A stretch of DNA of 64,000 nt from Martinezella dioscoreae (GTDB taxonomy: Bacteria; Pseudomonadota; Alphaproteobacteria; Rhizobiales; Rhizobiaceae): contig NZ_BLAJ01000015.1 of assembly GCF_009176305.1 (NCBI RefSeq), positions 1 through 64,000 of the forward strand. The letters are read 5' to 3'. This document shows positions 51,347 to 59,839 of this stretch, piece by piece. Under the pieces are notes generated by a model. The model ran no database searches and had not been told where the DNA came from. It worked only from the letters and a program-made list of their open reading frames with translations. The position numbers and the translations under genes were made by a program. Position 1 is the stretch's first letter, and every line of letters starts with the position of its first letter.

Positions 51347-51922
51347 ATGCATAAGGACGTATTCACCCCCGAAAATTCCGCCATGCTGCTGATCGATCAC
51401 CAGATCGGCACGATGGCCTGGACGCACTCGCATGACATCAACCTGGTCAAGCAGAACGCGTTGAAGCTTGCCCGTATAGCCAAGGCTGCCAACATCCCGA
51501 CGATCCTGACCTCCAGCATGGAAGACCAGATCCAGGGTCCGCTGCTGCCGGAACTCGAAGCCATCCTGCCCGAGGCCTTCGAAGCCCGCGTCAAGCGTCC
51601 CGGCATTGTCAACGCCATGCACCACGACGGCTTCAATCAGGCCGTCAAGGCGATCGGTCGCAAGAAGCTTTTCGTCGCCGGCATCACGACCGAAATCTGT
51701 GTCACCTTTCCGGTCCTGCAGATGCTCGACGAGGGCTACGAGGTCCAGGTCTCGGCCGACGCGTCGGCTTCCTACACCAAGTACGGCGACGACGTCGCCC
51801 TGCGCCGCATGGAGAAGGCCGGCGCGATCATCACCACCGTCGATCAGATCATCTCCGAGCTTGCCGTCGACTGGACGAGCCCGCTCGGTCAGAAGCTGGT
51901 TGGCATCCTGAACTATCATTGA
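51347..51922 (+). CDS. isochorismatase-family cysteine hydrolase
   Basis: The 191-aa protein is a cysteine hydrolase of the YcaC-like group: Asp in AMLLIDHQIGTMAW, Lys in ARVKRPGIVNAM and the catalytic Cys in VAGITTEICVTFPVLQML. Substrates of such enzymes include amides and N-carbamoyl compounds; here it is unknown. AAAGGAA lies upstream. The pirin-like gene follows 65 bp later and is likely cotranscribed. Confidence 0.93.
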   Translation: MHKDVFTPENSAMLLIDHQIGTMAWTHSHDINLVKQNALKLARIAKAANIPTILTSSMEDQIQGPLLPELEAILPEAFEARVKRPGIVNAMHHDGFNQAVKAIGRKKLFVAGITTEICVTFPVLQMLDEGYEVQVSADASASYTKYGDDVALRRMEKAGAIITTVDQIISELAVDWTSPLGQKLVGILNYH

Positions 51923-51987
51923 GCATGCACAGTAGGCCCGTCTGGCGCGGGTCATGGAGCCCGCGTCCGTATCAGAGGAACACCACA

Positions 51988-52734
51988 GTGACCATCACCA
52001 AGATTCCCGCTGGCCGTATGCGCGGTGATTTCGCCCACGGCTTCGCCGTCGAGATCCTCTATCCCGGCCTGACGCTGACGTCGGACGACAGCGGTATTGG
52101 CCCGATCGGCAGGATCGACCGCGCACAGGTGCAGCCGGGTCATCTCATCGGCATGCACCCGCACAAGGATGACGAAATCCTGACCTATATCCGCAATGGC
52201 GAGATGCTGCATCGCGACACCGTCGGAAACGAAAAGAAACTCGATAAGACCCACTTCATGATGATGAACGCCGGTCATACCTTTCAGCACGAGGAACTGA
52301 TGCTTGGCGACGGCTCTGTGAAAGCTCTGCAGATATTCCTGCGACCGAACGCTCCCGATCTGGAACCGATGGTACAATTTCATGAGTTCCCCGAGGAATA
52401 CAGCGTCGATAGCTGGCGGCTCATCGCCGGACCGAGCGCTGCACCGTTGAAAGTCAGATCTGACGTCCGCGTCTTTGACGCCCGTATCGCTGAAGGGGTC
52501 CATCTGGGGCTGCCGGCCGAGGAGACTGGAAGAAACACCTTGCTCTACGTCTACAGTGGAAAGGTCGCCATCGCGGGCGAGGTCATATCGGACGGGGAAA
52601 GCGTATTTTCGACCGCGGCCTATGACGATCTTACCGCATGGGCTGGATCAGACGTCTTGCTGTTCTCGATGGATCCTGCGGCGGAGGTTTACCGAGGTGG
52701 CATGTTCAGTGGGAGCCAAAGGCGCCGCGCCTAA
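51988..52734 (+). CDS. pirin-family bicupin protein
   Basis: The 248-aa protein has two cupin barrels. The N-terminal one carries the pirin metal motif (IGMHPHKDDEILTYIRNGEM, then NAGHTFQHEEL). YhhW-type pirins can act as quercetin 2,3-dioxygenases. The start is the GTG at 51988 with AGAGGAA upstream; the ATG at 51919 overlaps the end of the isochorismatase gene and adds no domain. It is in an apparent operon with isochorismatase. Confidence 0.88.
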   Translation: MTITKIPAGRMRGDFAHGFAVEILYPGLTLTSDDSGIGPIGRIDRAQVQPGHLIGMHPHKDDEILTYIRNGEMLHRDTVGNEKKLDKTHFMMMNAGHTFQHEELMLGDGSVKALQIFLRPNAPDLEPMVQFHEFPEEYSVDSWRLIAGPSAAPLKVRSDVRVFDARIAEGVHLGLPAEETGRNTLLYVYSGKVAIAGEVISDGESVFSTAAYDDLTAWAGSDVLLFSMDPAAEVYRGGMFSGSQRRRA

Positions 52735-52965
52735 GGACGCAGCCCTCGATCTCTGGTCGCTTGCCCCCTTCAGCGTAATCTCGACCTCCACGTCGAGGTC
52801 CCCACACAGCGTCCTCGCTCTGCTCAATATTCACGTTAACGGCTCTGGGCTTACGCTCTTGACGAGATTGGAACGGTCAGCCACCAGTATCTCCTTAAGC
52901 CGCCAGAATTGATGAGATAGCGCCACATCCGCGCTCATGTTCGAAGCGACATAGCCGCCTGGGTT
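52735..52965. other. intergenic, nothing recognised
   Basis: A gap between convergent genes (pirin and LysR). No hairpin or open frame can be supported. Confidence 0.4.
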
Positions 52966-53862
52966 TTAGAATCGAAGCGATGCGTTCGATGACTTCAGTC
53001 TGTTTGCAAGGAACTCGATGCATAGCCGCACTTTGGCGGCTGCAAGCCGGCTATGCGGGAAAACGACGTGGATTGGCGCAGCAGCAAGATGAACGTCGGG
53101 GAGGACAATCTCGAGCTTGCCGCTTTCGATGTCGTCGTGGACGTCCCAGATGGACTTTAGGACGAGCCCGGCTCCCGAAAGCGCCCAGCGGTGAGCAAGT
53201 TCGCCATTGTTGGTCGTGAGCCTTGCCATGACATTTACGCTGCGGCCATCGGCGAAGGTCCAGTGATTGTTCGGCGGTTCGCCAAACGCGATGACATCGT
53301 GGCGGGTAAGGTCTTCGATTGTCTCGGGCCTTCCGCGGCGACGGAGATAGGCGGGCGCGCCGCAGATGACACGCCTGTTCGGGGCAATCTGCCTGGCGAT
53401 TAGACTGGAGTCGGCGAGCGAGCCGAAGCGGATCGCGAGATCGTATCCGCCTTCGACGATATTTGTGAGGCTGTCGTCTGTGTCGAGATGCACGAGCAGA
53501 CCAGGATGCATCTCTTGGAATTCGCTGAGCAACGGCGCGATCCATCGGATGCCGAATGCGAAGGTCGATGTGACCTTCAGTACACCGGTTGCGGTATCCC
53601 TTCCGCTCGATGCTTCCGTCTCGGCATCGTCGATCTCCGCCAGGATCTGGACGCAGCGGTCGTAGAACCGCGCGCCTTCATCGGTCAGCGCCAGAGACCG
53701 AGTCGTCCGGTTGATCAGCCGAACCCCCAGCCGCTCCTCCAGCCTCGACAGCTTGCGGCTGATCACGGTCAGCGAAAAGTTCAGCTCGCGTGCAGCACCT
53801 GACAGGCTACCCGCCTGAACCACCCGCACGAAGACCAACATGTCGAGAAAGTTGTCGCTCAT
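52966..53862 (-). CDS. LysR-family transcriptional regulator
   Basis: The 298-aa protein has a LysR winged helix (FLDMLVFVRVVQAGSLSGAA; FSLTVISRKLSRLEERLGVR) and a substrate-binding-like domain (GGYDLAIRFGSLADSSLIAR). I prefer the ATG at 53862, which begins the canonical domain; a 12-residue extension to 53898 is possible. It is divergent from the SDR-VOC-SnoaL gene set across about 100 bp and probably regulates it. Confidence 0.9.
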   Translation of the reverse strand: MSDNFLDMLVFVRVVQAGSLSGAARELNFSLTVISRKLSRLEERLGVRLINRTTRSLALTDEGARFYDRCVQILAEIDDAETEASSGRDTATGVLKVTSTFAFGIRWIAPLLSEFQEMHPGLLVHLDTDDSLTNIVEGGYDLAIRFGSLADSSLIARQIAPNRRVICGAPAYLRRRGRPETIEDLTRHDVIAFGEPPNNHWTFADGRSVNVMARLTTNNGELAHRWALSGAGLVLKSIWDVHDDIESGKLEIVLPDVHLAAAPIHVVFPHSRLAAAKVRLCIEFLANRLKSSNASLRF

Positions 53863-53960
53863 ATTCTTGCTGATATCGCAAGAGACCATCGACAACAATC
53901 TCCATTATCGCAAGTACGTTCGAGCTCTAATTTGTCGCTATCGAAACCAATCGCGGAGAG

Positions 53961-54680
53961 ATGGACATGGCATCGTTGAACCAGAAGCGCGTCCTCGTCA
54001 TCGGCGGCAGCTCGGGCATCGGGCTTGCAGTCGCCCAGCAGGCACATGCCGCAGGCGCTGTCGTCACAATCGCATCGCGATCGTCAGACAAGCTCGGGAA
54101 AGCCGCAGCGTCGGTCGACCCCTCGATGGCCACAGTCGTGCTCGATACCGGCGATGGGTCTGCGATCGAAACCTTCTTCGGATCCCATGACGCATGGGAT
54201 CATATCGTCGTCTCTGCGGCTCAGACGCCCAGCGGTCCGGTTCGCAGGCTTTCGCTCGATGACGCGAAGAAAGCGATGGAGAGCAAGTTCTGGGGTGCCT
54301 ACCGGATCGCCAAGGCCGCAAGGATTGCGGAACGCGGCACGCTGACCTTTATTTCCGGGTTCCTGAGCGAGCGCCCATCAGCGTCCTCGGTACTACAAGG
54401 CGCGATCAACGCTGCATTGGAATCGCTTGCCCGCGGTCTGGCGCTAGAGCTGTCCCCTGTGCGGGTCAATGCCGTATCGCCAGGCCTGATCGACACGCCG
54501 CTTTGGTCGAAGATGGAGGAAGCGAACCGCACCGCGATGTTTGAGCGCGTCGCCGGCAGTCTGCCCGCCAAGACCGTCGGCCAGCCTTCCGATATCGCCA
54601 ACGCCGTTCTCTTCCTGATGACGACGCCGTTTGCCACCGGCTCGACCGTGCGTGTCGATGGTGGCGGCGTGATCGCGTGA
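53961..54680 (+). CDS. SDR-family oxidoreductase with atypical active site
   Basis: The 239-aa protein has the SDR nucleotide-binding motif (VLVIGGSSGIGLAVAQQAHA) and the C-terminal VNAVSPGLIDTPLW segment. The usual Tyr-x3-Lys active site is missing. Where YxxxK is expected the sequence reads PSASSVLQGAINAALESL, with no Tyr or Lys. A subgroup of SDRs shows this change and may work with an altered mechanism or bind cofactor only. It is the first gene of a three-gene set with VOC and SnoaL-like genes. Confidence 0.88.
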   Translation: MDMASLNQKRVLVIGGSSGIGLAVAQQAHAAGAVVTIASRSSDKLGKAAASVDPSMATVVLDTGDGSAIETFFGSHDAWDHIVVSAAQTPSGPVRRLSLDDAKKAMESKFWGAYRIAKAARIAERGTLTFISGFLSERPSASSVLQGAINAALESLARGLALELSPVRVNAVSPGLIDTPLWSKMEEANRTAMFERVAGSLPAKTVGQPSDIANAVLFLMTTPFATGSTVRVDGGGVIA

Positions 54681-54684
54681 CACT

Positions 54685-55059
54685 ATGCAGCTCGATCATG
54701 TGACACTACGGACGGCGGACCTCGAAGGAACCCGAGAGTTCCTGCAGGACCTGCTTGGCCTGACCGTCGGCTTCCGACCGAACTTCAGCTTTCCCGGATA
54801 CTGGCTTTATCGCGGCGACGAGCCACTCGTCCATCTTATTCCTGGCAGCGGGGTAACCGTCGGCCGAGATGCTGAGACGATCGACCATGTCGGCTTTCGC
54901 CTCAAAGGATACGGCGCCTTCCGCCGCAAGCTGAATATTACCGGAATCGCCTACTCCACCATGGACCTTCCCGAGCTCGGGGAACGGCGGCTGTTTGTCC
55001 GCACCCCGGGCGGCATCCTTCTCGAACTCGTCTTCCGGGACGACGTCGAAACCAACTGA
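54685..55059 (+). CDS. VOC (glyoxalase/dioxygenase-fold) protein
   Basis: The 124-aa protein has the VOC fold with metal-site candidates: His in LDHVTLRTADLEGTREF, His in EPLVHLIPG or TIDHVGFRL, and Glu in GILLELVFRD. It starts 5 bp after the SDR stop, so the two are translationally close. VOC proteins include glyoxalase I, fosfomycin-resistance enzymes and ring-cleaving dioxygenases; the role here is open. Confidence 0.88.
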   Translation: MQLDHVTLRTADLEGTREFLQDLLGLTVGFRPNFSFPGYWLYRGDEPLVHLIPGSGVTVGRDAETIDHVGFRLKGYGAFRRKLNITGIAYSTMDLPELGERRLFVRTPGGILLELVFRDDVETN

Positions 55060-55083
55060 CCAACCGAAACAGGATTGAAGACA

Positions 55084-55623
55084 ATGATCAAGAACGCTGT
55101 GACAGGCGGCCTTGCGGCTGCCGCTCTTGCAATTTCCGTGTCAGCTCCGGCCTTCGCGGCGGCACCGCTGAAGATCGACGACATCGTCCATTCAGCGAAG
55201 CGATCACATGCCGAGGCGTCTGCGGAGACGGCAGCTCGGCATTTCTACTCGTTTTGGAACACCGGAGACGAGGCTGATCTCAAGGCTGCGATCTCGCCGT
55301 CCTTCACCGACCATACGTTGCCCGACGGCCGTCCGCAGGGACCCGAAGGCCCAGCATTCGCGTCGAAGACGTTCCGCGCCGCCGTCCCGGACCTTTCCGT
55401 CGAGGTCCGCAAAATGATATTCTCCGGCAACTACGTCACCGTCCACATGGTGTTCCGTGGTCATTTCACCGGGACGTTTGCCTCCGCCAAGGGGACGGGC
55501 CAGACGATCGAGTTCATCGCAACCGATCTTTTGAAAGTGACGGATGGCAGGGTGACCGACAACTGGCACATCGAGGACAATCTCACGCTGCTCAAGCAGA
55601 TAGGCGTCGTGTCGATGAAGTGA
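55084..55623 (+). CDS. exported SnoaL/ester-cyclase-like protein
   Basis: The 179-aa protein has a Sec signal (GGLAAAALAISVSAPAFAAA) and an NTF2-like SnoaL fold: FYSFWNTGDEADLKAAISPS, FTDHTLPDGRPQGPEG and KVTDGRVTDNWHIEDNLTLL. SnoaL-like enzymes include aldol cyclases and many proteins of unknown role. Export is unusual for this family. The ATG at 55084 is preferred over the TTG at 55075. It ends the SDR-VOC set. Confidence 0.85.
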   Translation: MIKNAVTGGLAAAALAISVSAPAFAAAPLKIDDIVHSAKRSHAEASAETAARHFYSFWNTGDEADLKAAISPSFTDHTLPDGRPQGPEGPAFASKTFRAAVPDLSVEVRKMIFSGNYVTVHMVFRGHFTGTFASAKGTGQTIEFIATDLLKVTDGRVTDNWHIEDNLTLLKQIGVVSMK

Positions 55624-55631
55624 CGTCGGGC

Positions 55632-56246
55632 TCACGCCCTGGGCGGCGTCAGCCCGAGATAGCCGAACACGGCCTGCCGGGTGCGCGCCCGTAGAGCCAC
55701 TCCATCCAGCTCCCGCCGGATGCCTGCCATGTCCGTCATCCCGCGGGTGATCGCCATCACGTCGAAGGCCAGCGTTTCGAGATCGTTCTCGGTCTCGAGG
55801 CTGGCCTTCTGGAGGACAGAGGTCAGTGCCGGATGGATCACGTCGACCACGCTCTTCTCACGGGCGTGGTTCGGGAGGCGGTCCTCCTCGATGTCGAGGA
55901 GGCGGGCAAGTGCCGGCCGTCGCAGCTGATGGGCGACGCCCGCATCCGTCATCAAGGCCAGCGCGGTGCGCCAGTCGTCTTCGGAACTGGCTCTTTCGAT
56001 GTCGGCAAGAAGGTCAGCGGTCTCGCGATGGATCAGCGCGATCGTGATGGCGTCCTTGTTTGGAAAGTACTGGTAAAGCGAGCCGATGCTGACACCGGCG
56101 CGATCGGCCACCGCATTGGTCGTATACCCCTCCAGCCCGCGCTCTTCCAGAATGCGAGCTGCCGCCTCGACGATGATCTCGACAGTAACCGCGGAACGCG
56201 CCTGAACCGTTTGTTTTCTGGGACTTAGCTTGGGTTTTCGCACCAT
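55632..56246 (-). CDS. TetR-family transcriptional regulator
   Basis: The 204-aa protein has an N-terminal TetR helix-turn-helix (TVEIIVEAAARILEERGLEG; TNAVADRAGVSIGSLYQYFP; NKDAITIALIHRE) and a helical ligand domain. The ATG at 56246 (MVRKPKLSPRKQ) is preferred; 56306 is possible, and the frame to 56963 runs antisense through the IMPase gene. It is divergent from the IMPase-MFS genes across about 90 bp and is probably their repressor. Confidence 0.92.
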   Translation of the reverse strand: MVRKPKLSPRKQTVQARSAVTVEIIVEAAARILEERGLEGYTTNAVADRAGVSIGSLYQYFPNKDAITIALIHRETADLLADIERASSEDDWRTALALMTDAGVAHQLRRPALARLLDIEEDRLPNHAREKSVVDVIHPALTSVLQKASLETENDLETLAFDVMAITRGMTDMAGIRRELDGVALRARTRQAVFGYLGLTPPRA

Positions 56247-56336
56247 GTTCCGCGCCGGGTCAAAGCGAGTTTGTGAGGCAGGCAGAGGGCCATATCCTTC
56301 TTCCATCGTCAATCGAGTTTTGAAGAAAGAACAGCC

Positions 56337-57140
56337 ATGATGACCGTAGACACCGACATTTGTGCATTCCTGCTTCGCGCCGCGACAGACCAGATCGCGG
56401 CCTCGCTGGACCGCCCTTCGCAGACGGACGATATTGCTTCCGTCATCCACTGGGTGCGCTCCAGGAGCGCCAAGGCAGCCGCCGATCTGCGCGGCCAGCT
56501 CGCCACGCGCTATCCTGACATCGGTTGGACGGGCGAGGAGGACGTGCCGAATGATCCCAATGCCGCTTACTGGGTGTATGACCCGATCGACGGAGCCTAT
56601 CATTTCCTGCAGGGCCTGCCGCTGTGGTCGAGTTCGCTGGCGCTCGTCATCGGTGGGCGTTGCGTCTTCGGGATCGTCTATGATCCGACATCGAACGAGC
56701 TGTTCGTCGCCCAGGAAGGTCAGGGTGTGACATTGAACGGGGAGCGCGTGACGACCCGGAACAAGACAGACCTCAAAGGCGCCGTTCTGGGGTCGGCCGT
56801 ACCGCCGATCGCTCAGGTCGGACCGGAAGAGCATGCCGAGGCACTCCGACTGCTCGAACGCGTGACCGGGCAAGTCTTCGTCGTCCGTCAGATGGCTTCT
56901 GCGTCGCTGCAGCTTGCCTACGTCGCGGCTGGTCGGCTCGATGGCTACTTCGAGGTCGGCCATGACATTCCCGACTGGCTTGCCGGCGCCTTGCTGGTCA
57001 AGGAGGCAGCCGGTGTCGTCACCGATCTCTCAGGCAACGGCTTTGGCTGGTCGTCAGACGGCCTGCTTGCCGCTTCGCCCGATATACATGCCCAGCTTCT
57101 GAAAGTCGCGGCATCCGCCGCCCACGTCCCGAGCGCTTAA
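56337..57140 (+). CDS. inositol monophosphatase-family phosphatase
   Basis: The 267-aa protein has the IMPase signatures: WTGEEDVPN (metal Glu), VYDPIDGAYHFLQGLP (metal-binding DPIDG, with A in place of T) and a C-terminal GHDIPDWLAGALLVKEAAG (usually WDxAAG). Substrates could be inositol phosphates, 3'-phosphoadenosine phosphate or related compounds. It is the first gene after a divergent TetR regulator and precedes an MFS exporter by 101 bp. Confidence 0.9.
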   Translation: MMTVDTDICAFLLRAATDQIAASLDRPSQTDDIASVIHWVRSRSAKAAADLRGQLATRYPDIGWTGEEDVPNDPNAAYWVYDPIDGAYHFLQGLPLWSSSLALVIGGRCVFGIVYDPTSNELFVAQEGQGVTLNGERVTTRNKTDLKGAVLGSAVPPIAQVGPEEHAEALRLLERVTGQVFVVRQMASASLQLAYVAAGRLDGYFEVGHDIPDWLAGALLVKEAAGVVTDLSGNGFGWSSDGLLAASPDIHAQLLKVAASAAHVPSA

Positions 57141-57241
57141 GCGCGCTCAACCCTCCAGTCCTCATCGGCAACGGGAGACGCGTCGCTATCCCGCTCGGAA
57201 AACCGTGCCCTTCGTCGGCTGGCAACGAAAAGGAGAAGACA

Positions 57242-58417
57242 ATGCCTATTGCGATCTACGCGCTTACGATCGGAGCCTTCGGGATCGGCGTCACCGAATT
57301 CGTTCTCATGGGCCTTTTGACCCAGGTGGGAACTGCCCTCAACGTATCGATCCCGACGGCCGGACTGCTGATATCAGGATATGCCGTCGGCGTTGCCGTC
57401 GGCGCGCCGGTCCTGACCGTCCTTCTGTCCGGCTGGTCCCGCAAGAAGGTCCTCCTGGCCCTGATGGTGATCTTCACCATTGGCAATCTCGCCTGTGCTC
57501 TTGCGCCGAGCTATTGGTTCCTGCTCGCCGCGCGCGTTGTCACGGCGCTGGCGCACGGTACCTTCTTCGGCGTGGGCTCAGTCGTCGCGACCTCGCTGGT
57601 CAAGCCGGACCGCAAGGCGTCCGCCATCGCTGTCATGTTTACCGGACTGACCGCGGCAAACATCCTCGGCGTGCCCTTTGGCACCTGGCTCGGTCTCGAA
57701 CTCGGCTGGCGCGCGAGCTTCTGGGCCGTCACCGCGATTGGCATCGTCGCCCTGGCGGTGATCGCTCGTTACGTTCCTTCTGATCACGGTACGGCTGCTG
57801 CCAGTGACTGGCGCGCCGACCTCCGCGCCATGATGAACGCTTCCGTCATTATCGGCCTTTCCGTCACAGCGCTTGGATTTGCCGGGCTGTTCACGGTCTT
57901 TACCTACATTGCCCCACTGCTTACCGAGGTCACTGGGTTCAGTGAGGCAGCGGTCTCTCCGATCTTGCTGGTCTTTGGTGGCGGCCTCGTCCTCGGCAAT
58001 CTTGCAGGTGGGAAACTTGCAGACCGCTTCCTGCAGCCGACTGTCATCGGGACATTGCTTGCTCTGGCAGGCGTTTTGATTGTCTTCGGCCTTGTCGTTC
58101 ACAGCAAGATCCTGACCATCGTCATGGTGGCCCTGCTGGGTGCCGCAGCCTTCTCGACGGTCGCACCACTTCAGATGTGGGTCATGCAAAAAGCGAAGGG
58201 CGCTGGTGAGAGCCTTGCCTCCAGCCTCAACATCGCAGCCTTCAACGGCGGCAACGCACTCGGCGCGTGGCTCGGCGGAACCACAGTTGCGCACGGCCTC
58301 GGCTTCACGAGCCTGCCATTTGTCGCCGCTGGAATTCCGGCAATCGCTTTGGTCGTCGTCCTGATCGGCAAGTGGATGTCCGGCTCCCAGACGGAAAATG
58401 CAGCCTACAAGAATTGA
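57242..58417 (+). CDS. MFS exporter (AraJ/sugar-efflux-like)
   Basis: The 391-aa protein has about 12 membrane segments. It matches the AraJ/YdhP-like efflux group: MPIAIYALTIGAFGIGVTEF at the start, LLSGWSRKKVLLALMVIFTI, ALAHGTFFGVGSVVATSLV. AAAGGAGAAG precedes the ATG. Such exporters move sugars, arabinose-like compounds or drugs. It is probably controlled by the divergent TetR together with the IMPase gene. Confidence 0.92.
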   Translation: MPIAIYALTIGAFGIGVTEFVLMGLLTQVGTALNVSIPTAGLLISGYAVGVAVGAPVLTVLLSGWSRKKVLLALMVIFTIGNLACALAPSYWFLLAARVVTALAHGTFFGVGSVVATSLVKPDRKASAIAVMFTGLTAANILGVPFGTWLGLELGWRASFWAVTAIGIVALAVIARYVPSDHGTAAASDWRADLRAMMNASVIIGLSVTALGFAGLFTVFTYIAPLLTEVTGFSEAAVSPILLVFGGGLVLGNLAGGKLADRFLQPTVIGTLLALAGVLIVFGLVVHSKILTIVMVALLGAAAFSTVAPLQMWVMQKAKGAGESLASSLNIAAFNGGNALGAWLGGTTVAHGLGFTSLPFVAAGIPAIALVVVLIGKWMSGSQTENAAYKN

Positions 58418-58429
58418 AAGGATTCAATC

Positions 58430-58687
58430 GTGCCCCAGAACACCCAAGACCTTCGCATTGGCGGTGTATCTATGAAGTGCCTGCTATCGGGCGCGCAGAC
58501 GGGTGGTCAGTTCTGCCTTTTCGAAAACCGCAGTAACGGCGACACCAGAACGCCAATTCATGTCCATGCGGACTATGACGAGACCATTTACATGGTTGAA
58601 GGGGAGCTGGCTGCGATCATCGATCGAAAAGAGCACTCACTGACCACAGGTGACTGCATCTTCATGCCGCGTGGCGTTCCCTCATGA
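58430..58687 (+). CDS. cupin-domain protein, N-terminal part (split)
   Basis: The 85 codons form most of a cupin: TPIHVHADYDETIYMVEGEL and GDCIFMPRGVPS. The stop overlaps the start of a second frame at 58684 as ATGA. In intact relatives the cupin continues straight into a tail like the one encoded by that second frame, so a small deletion after GVP has probably split one gene. The metal His residues (HVH) remain. Confidence 0.65.
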   Translation: MPQNTQDLRIGGVSMKCLLSGAQTGGQFCLFENRSNGDTRTPIHVHADYDETIYMVEGELAAIIDRKEHSLTTGDCIFMPRGVPS

Positions 58688-58884
58688 ACAAGACCGACAA
58701 GATGGCACGATACGTTCTGCTCGGTACTCCGTCGCTGTTCGATACCTTTGTCGAACACGCCGGTTATGAGATCGGCACCGATGAGAAACCCAATTCGTCG
58801 GCCGAGGCGGATATCGCCCGCCTCAAGGCAGCCGCACCGCAGTTCGGCATCGCGCTCCTTCCCGACTGGCCCGCCGCGTGCTGA
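58684..58884 (+). CDS. cupin C-terminal part (split)
   Basis: The 66 codons begin MNKTDKMARYVLLGTPSLFD and end APQFGIALLPDWPAAC, the usual C-terminal tail of small cupins of the quercetinase-like type. The 4-nt overlap with the upstream frame could allow coupled translation, but the split is more likely a decayed gene. Confidence 0.5.
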   Translation: MNKTDKMARYVLLGTPSLFDTFVEHAGYEIGTDEKPNSSAEADIARLKAAAPQFGIALLPDWPAAC

Positions 58885-59306
58885 GACGGTCCCGGCGAAG
58901 CGTGGTAAGAGACAATTGCTGGATCGACAGAGTGGTCGGTTCCGGTAGCATGGGGGTCATGCTCTTGAAGGGATAGGAACCGACGACTCGTTGGATGGCG
59001 AATTCGGATTCATCAGTGTCTCAGTGGGCTGATAAGAGGCGCTTCGTCAGAGCCTGCCATTATTCTGTCTCTCATAACTGTCATCCGCAAGCCGCCGCAC
59101 CGATGCCTGCACGTCAATCATCGGCGCCTGCGTACGAGCTCGGATCGTCGATCGTCAACGTTCCACGCCGCCTCTTTCAATGTGCGGGGCGCGCTTTTTC
59201 CGCCATTTCAATTCCGAAGGCGCGTCAGGTGAGGCGGATCCAGCCTGTCGATATCGCCGTGCCTTGAACGCGAAACAGCAAGCGGTGACCGACTGCTGAC
59301 TGATCG
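58885..59306. other. intergenic with a T-arm-like repeat
   Basis: No gene is visible. A T-arm-like repeat occurs at 58961-58990; otherwise nothing can be supported. Confidence 0.4.
58961..58990 (-). repeat. T-arm-like repeat, copy 5
   Basis: The minus strand reads CGAGTCGTCGGTTCCTATCC then CTTCAAGAGC. It shares the GCTCTTGA end with copies 4 and 6. Confidence 0.5.
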
Positions 59307-59669
59307 TCATTTCACTCTCCGGCTCAAATCCTCAAGATCGTTCAGAAACCAGCATGACGAGCCCTTGTTGGACTCGTACACGAAGTCCTTTAGCGCCCTA
59401 CTTCGTGCGCATGCGTCCGTAATATTACCGACGACTGCCAAGCGAATCTGATAATTGACGAATTTCTGCACGAGCAGGCCCGCAAATCCCGTTCTGAGAT
59501 CAAAGAAGTTCGGGTCCAATCGCGCTGCGGGCAAGGCAACCAGATCGGCTCTTTCGCCAATGGCGGCTCCAACGAGGCCATTAATGTCAGCCTCCGTAGA
59601 AACTTGCGCGCCGTTCCCGTCACAGGAAAGCACGCGTAAATTTCTCAGGATTACAATGTCGTCGCTCAC
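59307..59669 (-). CDS. DUF4180 family protein
   Basis: The 120-aa protein fits DUF4180: EADINGLVGAAIGERADLVA, LDPNFFDLRTGFAGLLVQKF, VNYQIRLAVVGNITDACARS, RALKDFVYESNKGSSCWFLN. The family is small and uncharacterised, usually encoded near regulators. It lies alone on the minus strand downstream of the beta-lactamase gene. Confidence 0.85.
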   Translation of the reverse strand: MSDDIVILRNLRVLSCDGNGAQVSTEADINGLVGAAIGERADLVALPAARLDPNFFDLRTGFAGLLVQKFVNYQIRLAVVGNITDACARSRALKDFVYESNKGSSCWFLNDLEDLSRRVK

Positions 59670-59839
59670 ACAATGCGTCCTCTGGTCTCGAAGAGTTTAC
59701 AATCGTTTGATGTTGGAAAGAATCGTATTGCGCAGCCGAGCAAAGATCTCGACAAGCGGTGTTTGATGCCGGTTCCGCGGACAGGTGAAACGTTCTGGAA
59801 TCAGATGCCATCGAAAGATGGGCAGTCTCGGACACGGCC
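59670..59839. other. short intergenic gap
   Basis: This is the gap between the beta-lactamase stop and the DUF4180 start, both on the minus strand. No hairpin was recognised. Confidence 0.35.

Noticed and set aside
56247..56963. upstream extension of the TetR frame
   Set aside because: It is antisense to the IMPase gene; the TetR domain begins after 56246.
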